A stretch of DNA of 64,000 nucleotides from Butyrivibrio sp. LC3010 (GTDB lineage Bacteria; Bacillota; Clostridia; Lachnospirales; Lachnospiraceae). Both the position numbers and the translations under genes were made by a program. How positions within the stretch are numbered: the first letter of the stretch is position 1; each line of letters begins with the position of its first letter. This document shows positions 63,449 to 64,000 of the stretch, one piece after another. The stretch spans positions 42,342 through 106,341 of the forward strand of contig NZ_AUJU01000022.1 of the NCBI RefSeq assembly GCF_000424385.1, given 5' to 3'. The notes beneath the pieces are model-generated. The model made no database searches. It worked only from the letters and a program-made list of their open reading frames with translations, and had not been told where the DNA came from.

Positions 63449-63479
63449 GACCGGTATGGCGTCCCCACCCATGCCGGTC
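63449..63479. other. Stem-loop upstream of the rRNA methyltransferase gene
   Basis: GACCGGTATGG (63449-63459) pairs with CCATGCCGGTC (63469-63479) with one wobble. It lies 146 nt before the methyltransferase start. No T run follows, so it is not an obvious terminator. The rest of 63304-63658 holds nothing I recognise. Confidence 0.4.
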
Positions 63480-63658
63480 TCCTCCCATTAATAGGGTAAA
63501 ATAATGATTTTTATGCGTTGCATTTAGTCTGGCAAATTACCTCTTTTGAGAAGTGCAGCTTGATGTTGTTGCAGGTGGAAATGGTCCCACAGGAAAAGCG
63601 AAAAAAGACACATCAAAACCCATGAAGAAAATTATCGCATTTTAAAGACAAAGAAACA

Positions 63659-63676
63659 GGCGCCTTATAGCGCCTA
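63659..63676 (-). terminator. Weak hairpin AGGCGC/GCGCCT
   Basis: A 6-bp GC-rich stem with a 6-nt loop. On the minus strand a T-rich stretch (TTTCTTTGTCTTT) follows. No gene obviously ends here. Confidence 0.35.
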
Positions 63677-63744
63677 TTAAAATATTCGAACATAGTGTTG
63701 CGGTTACTTTGAAAAATAACTTTAAAAAAAAAGAAAAAAATCTA

Positions 63745-63772
63745 TTGACATTTATATGTTGTATGCTATAAT
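63745..63772 (+). promoter_or_regulatory. Promoter of tRNA-Arg (ACG)
   Basis: TTGACA (63745-63750) and TATAAT (63767-63772) are perfect boxes with a 16-nt spacer and an extended TGC before the -10. The boxes end 31 nt before the tRNA. Confidence 0.9.
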
Positions 63773-63803
63773 TGTTTTTGCTGCACGAAATGTTCGTGAG
63801 TTT

Positions 63804-63877
63804 GTGTGTGTAGCTCAGCTGGATAGAGCGTCTGGCTACGGACCAGAAGGTCGAGGGTTCGAATCCTTTCACACACG
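63804..63877 (+). tRNA. tRNA-Arg (anticodon ACG)
   Basis: 74 nt. The ends GTGTGTG and CACACAC pair, the anticodon loop is CTACGGA and the T arm is GAGGGTTCGAATCCTTT. CCA is not encoded. Confidence 0.95.
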
Positions 63878-63883
63878 TTAAAG

Positions 63884-63922
63884 AAAAAAGAAGACATGAC
63901 ATAAAGTCATGTCTTCTTTTTT
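63884..63922 (+). terminator. Terminator of tRNA-Arg (ACG)
   Basis: AAGAAGACATGAC pairs with GTCATGTCTTCTT around a 5-nt loop and is followed by a T run. Confidence 0.9.
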
Positions 63923-63940
63923 GTTCTACGCCTATCGGCT

Positions 63941-64000
63941 TCGAACGGGTTCGATCTCCGCTTCGCTCCGGTCGGCGCAAAGCCGAAGTCCCCTGGACTT
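63941..64000 (+). repeat. GC-rich palindromic repeat element, truncated by the window end
   Basis: TCGAAC-gg-GTTCGA is followed by TCTCCGCTTCGCTCCGGTCG, then GCGCAAAGCCGAAGTCC-cct-GGACTT at the edge. The order and core match the element at 43241-43420, but the outer stem sequence differs. It begins about 20 nt past a terminator, as the first copy does on the plus strand. Confidence 0.7.

Overview
The window looks like the chromosome of a gut or rumen Lachnospiraceae bacterium, probably near Butyrivibrio or Pseudobutyrivibrio. The evidence is AT-rich DNA, strong AGGAGG ribosome sites, abundant cyclic-di-GMP and hybrid-kinase proteins, a GGGtGRT/Fe-S scaffold pair, and a beta-mannoside phosphorolysis operon with mannosylglucose phosphorylase and cellobiose 2-epimerase. 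I place it by gene content only. Almost every protein gene is on the minus strand. The clear exceptions are a YczE-like membrane protein near 12.2 kb and the tRNAs at 41.3-41.6 kb and 63.8 kb.

Layout. 0-12 kb: two operons of signal-transduction genes (three hybrid histidine kinases, a response regulator, a GGDEF-EAL protein) around pyrF and pyrE. 12-24 kb: AAA ATPase, secreted GH25 lysozyme, GGGtGRT protein with its Fe-S scaffold partner, folA and thyA, a secreted BspA-like protein, an MBL/beta-CASP nuclease and a spermidine-synthase-like protein. 24-27.3 kb: a solute-binding lipoprotein paired with a CACHE-GGDEF cyclase and no permease. 27.4-34.1 kb: an apparent island with an A-PCP-C NRPS-like protein, a stand-alone condensation-type protein and a HAD lipoprotein. 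It also holds broken N-termini that look like MATE and ABC exporters. Related copies of an approximately 75-bp element bound it. 34.1-41.1 kb: tRNA-Leu, an AbgB-type amidohydrolase with an amino-acid ABC transporter, and a LytS-like two-component system. 41.2-43.4 kb: tRNA-Pro and two tRNA-Gly created by a partial tandem duplication, an Rpn-family nuclease and a GC-rich palindromic repeat. 43.4-54.3 kb: the mannoside locus (ABC transporter, intracellular GH5, epimerase, GH130, AraC- and LacI-type regulators, SGNH esterase, AEC carrier). 54.5-57.7 kb: two tandem-repeat arrays, a GGDEF protein and a secreted coiled-coil protein. 57.9-59.9 kb: a small island in a tRNA cluster (Arg-His-Gln-Lys) with a retropepsin-like protein and a RhuM remnant. 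60-64 kb: housekeeping genes, tRNA-Arg and a further copy of the palindromic repeat.

How genes work together. In the mannoside locus a lipoprotein and two permeases import oligosaccharides. GH5 trims them, the epimerase turns the reducing-end mannose into glucose, and GH130 phosphorolyses Man-Glc to mannose-1-phosphate and glucose. The amino-acid transporter feeds a cytosolic M20 amidohydrolase. folA and thyA are paired for dTMP synthesis, and pyrF and pyrE for UMP. The least explained items are the palindromic repeat family with covarying stems, two structured leaders sharing a 12-mer, a probable frameshift at the end of the GH5 gene, the NRPS island, and degenerate proteins (an Hpt domain without its His, an Amidase_3 fold without zinc ligands).
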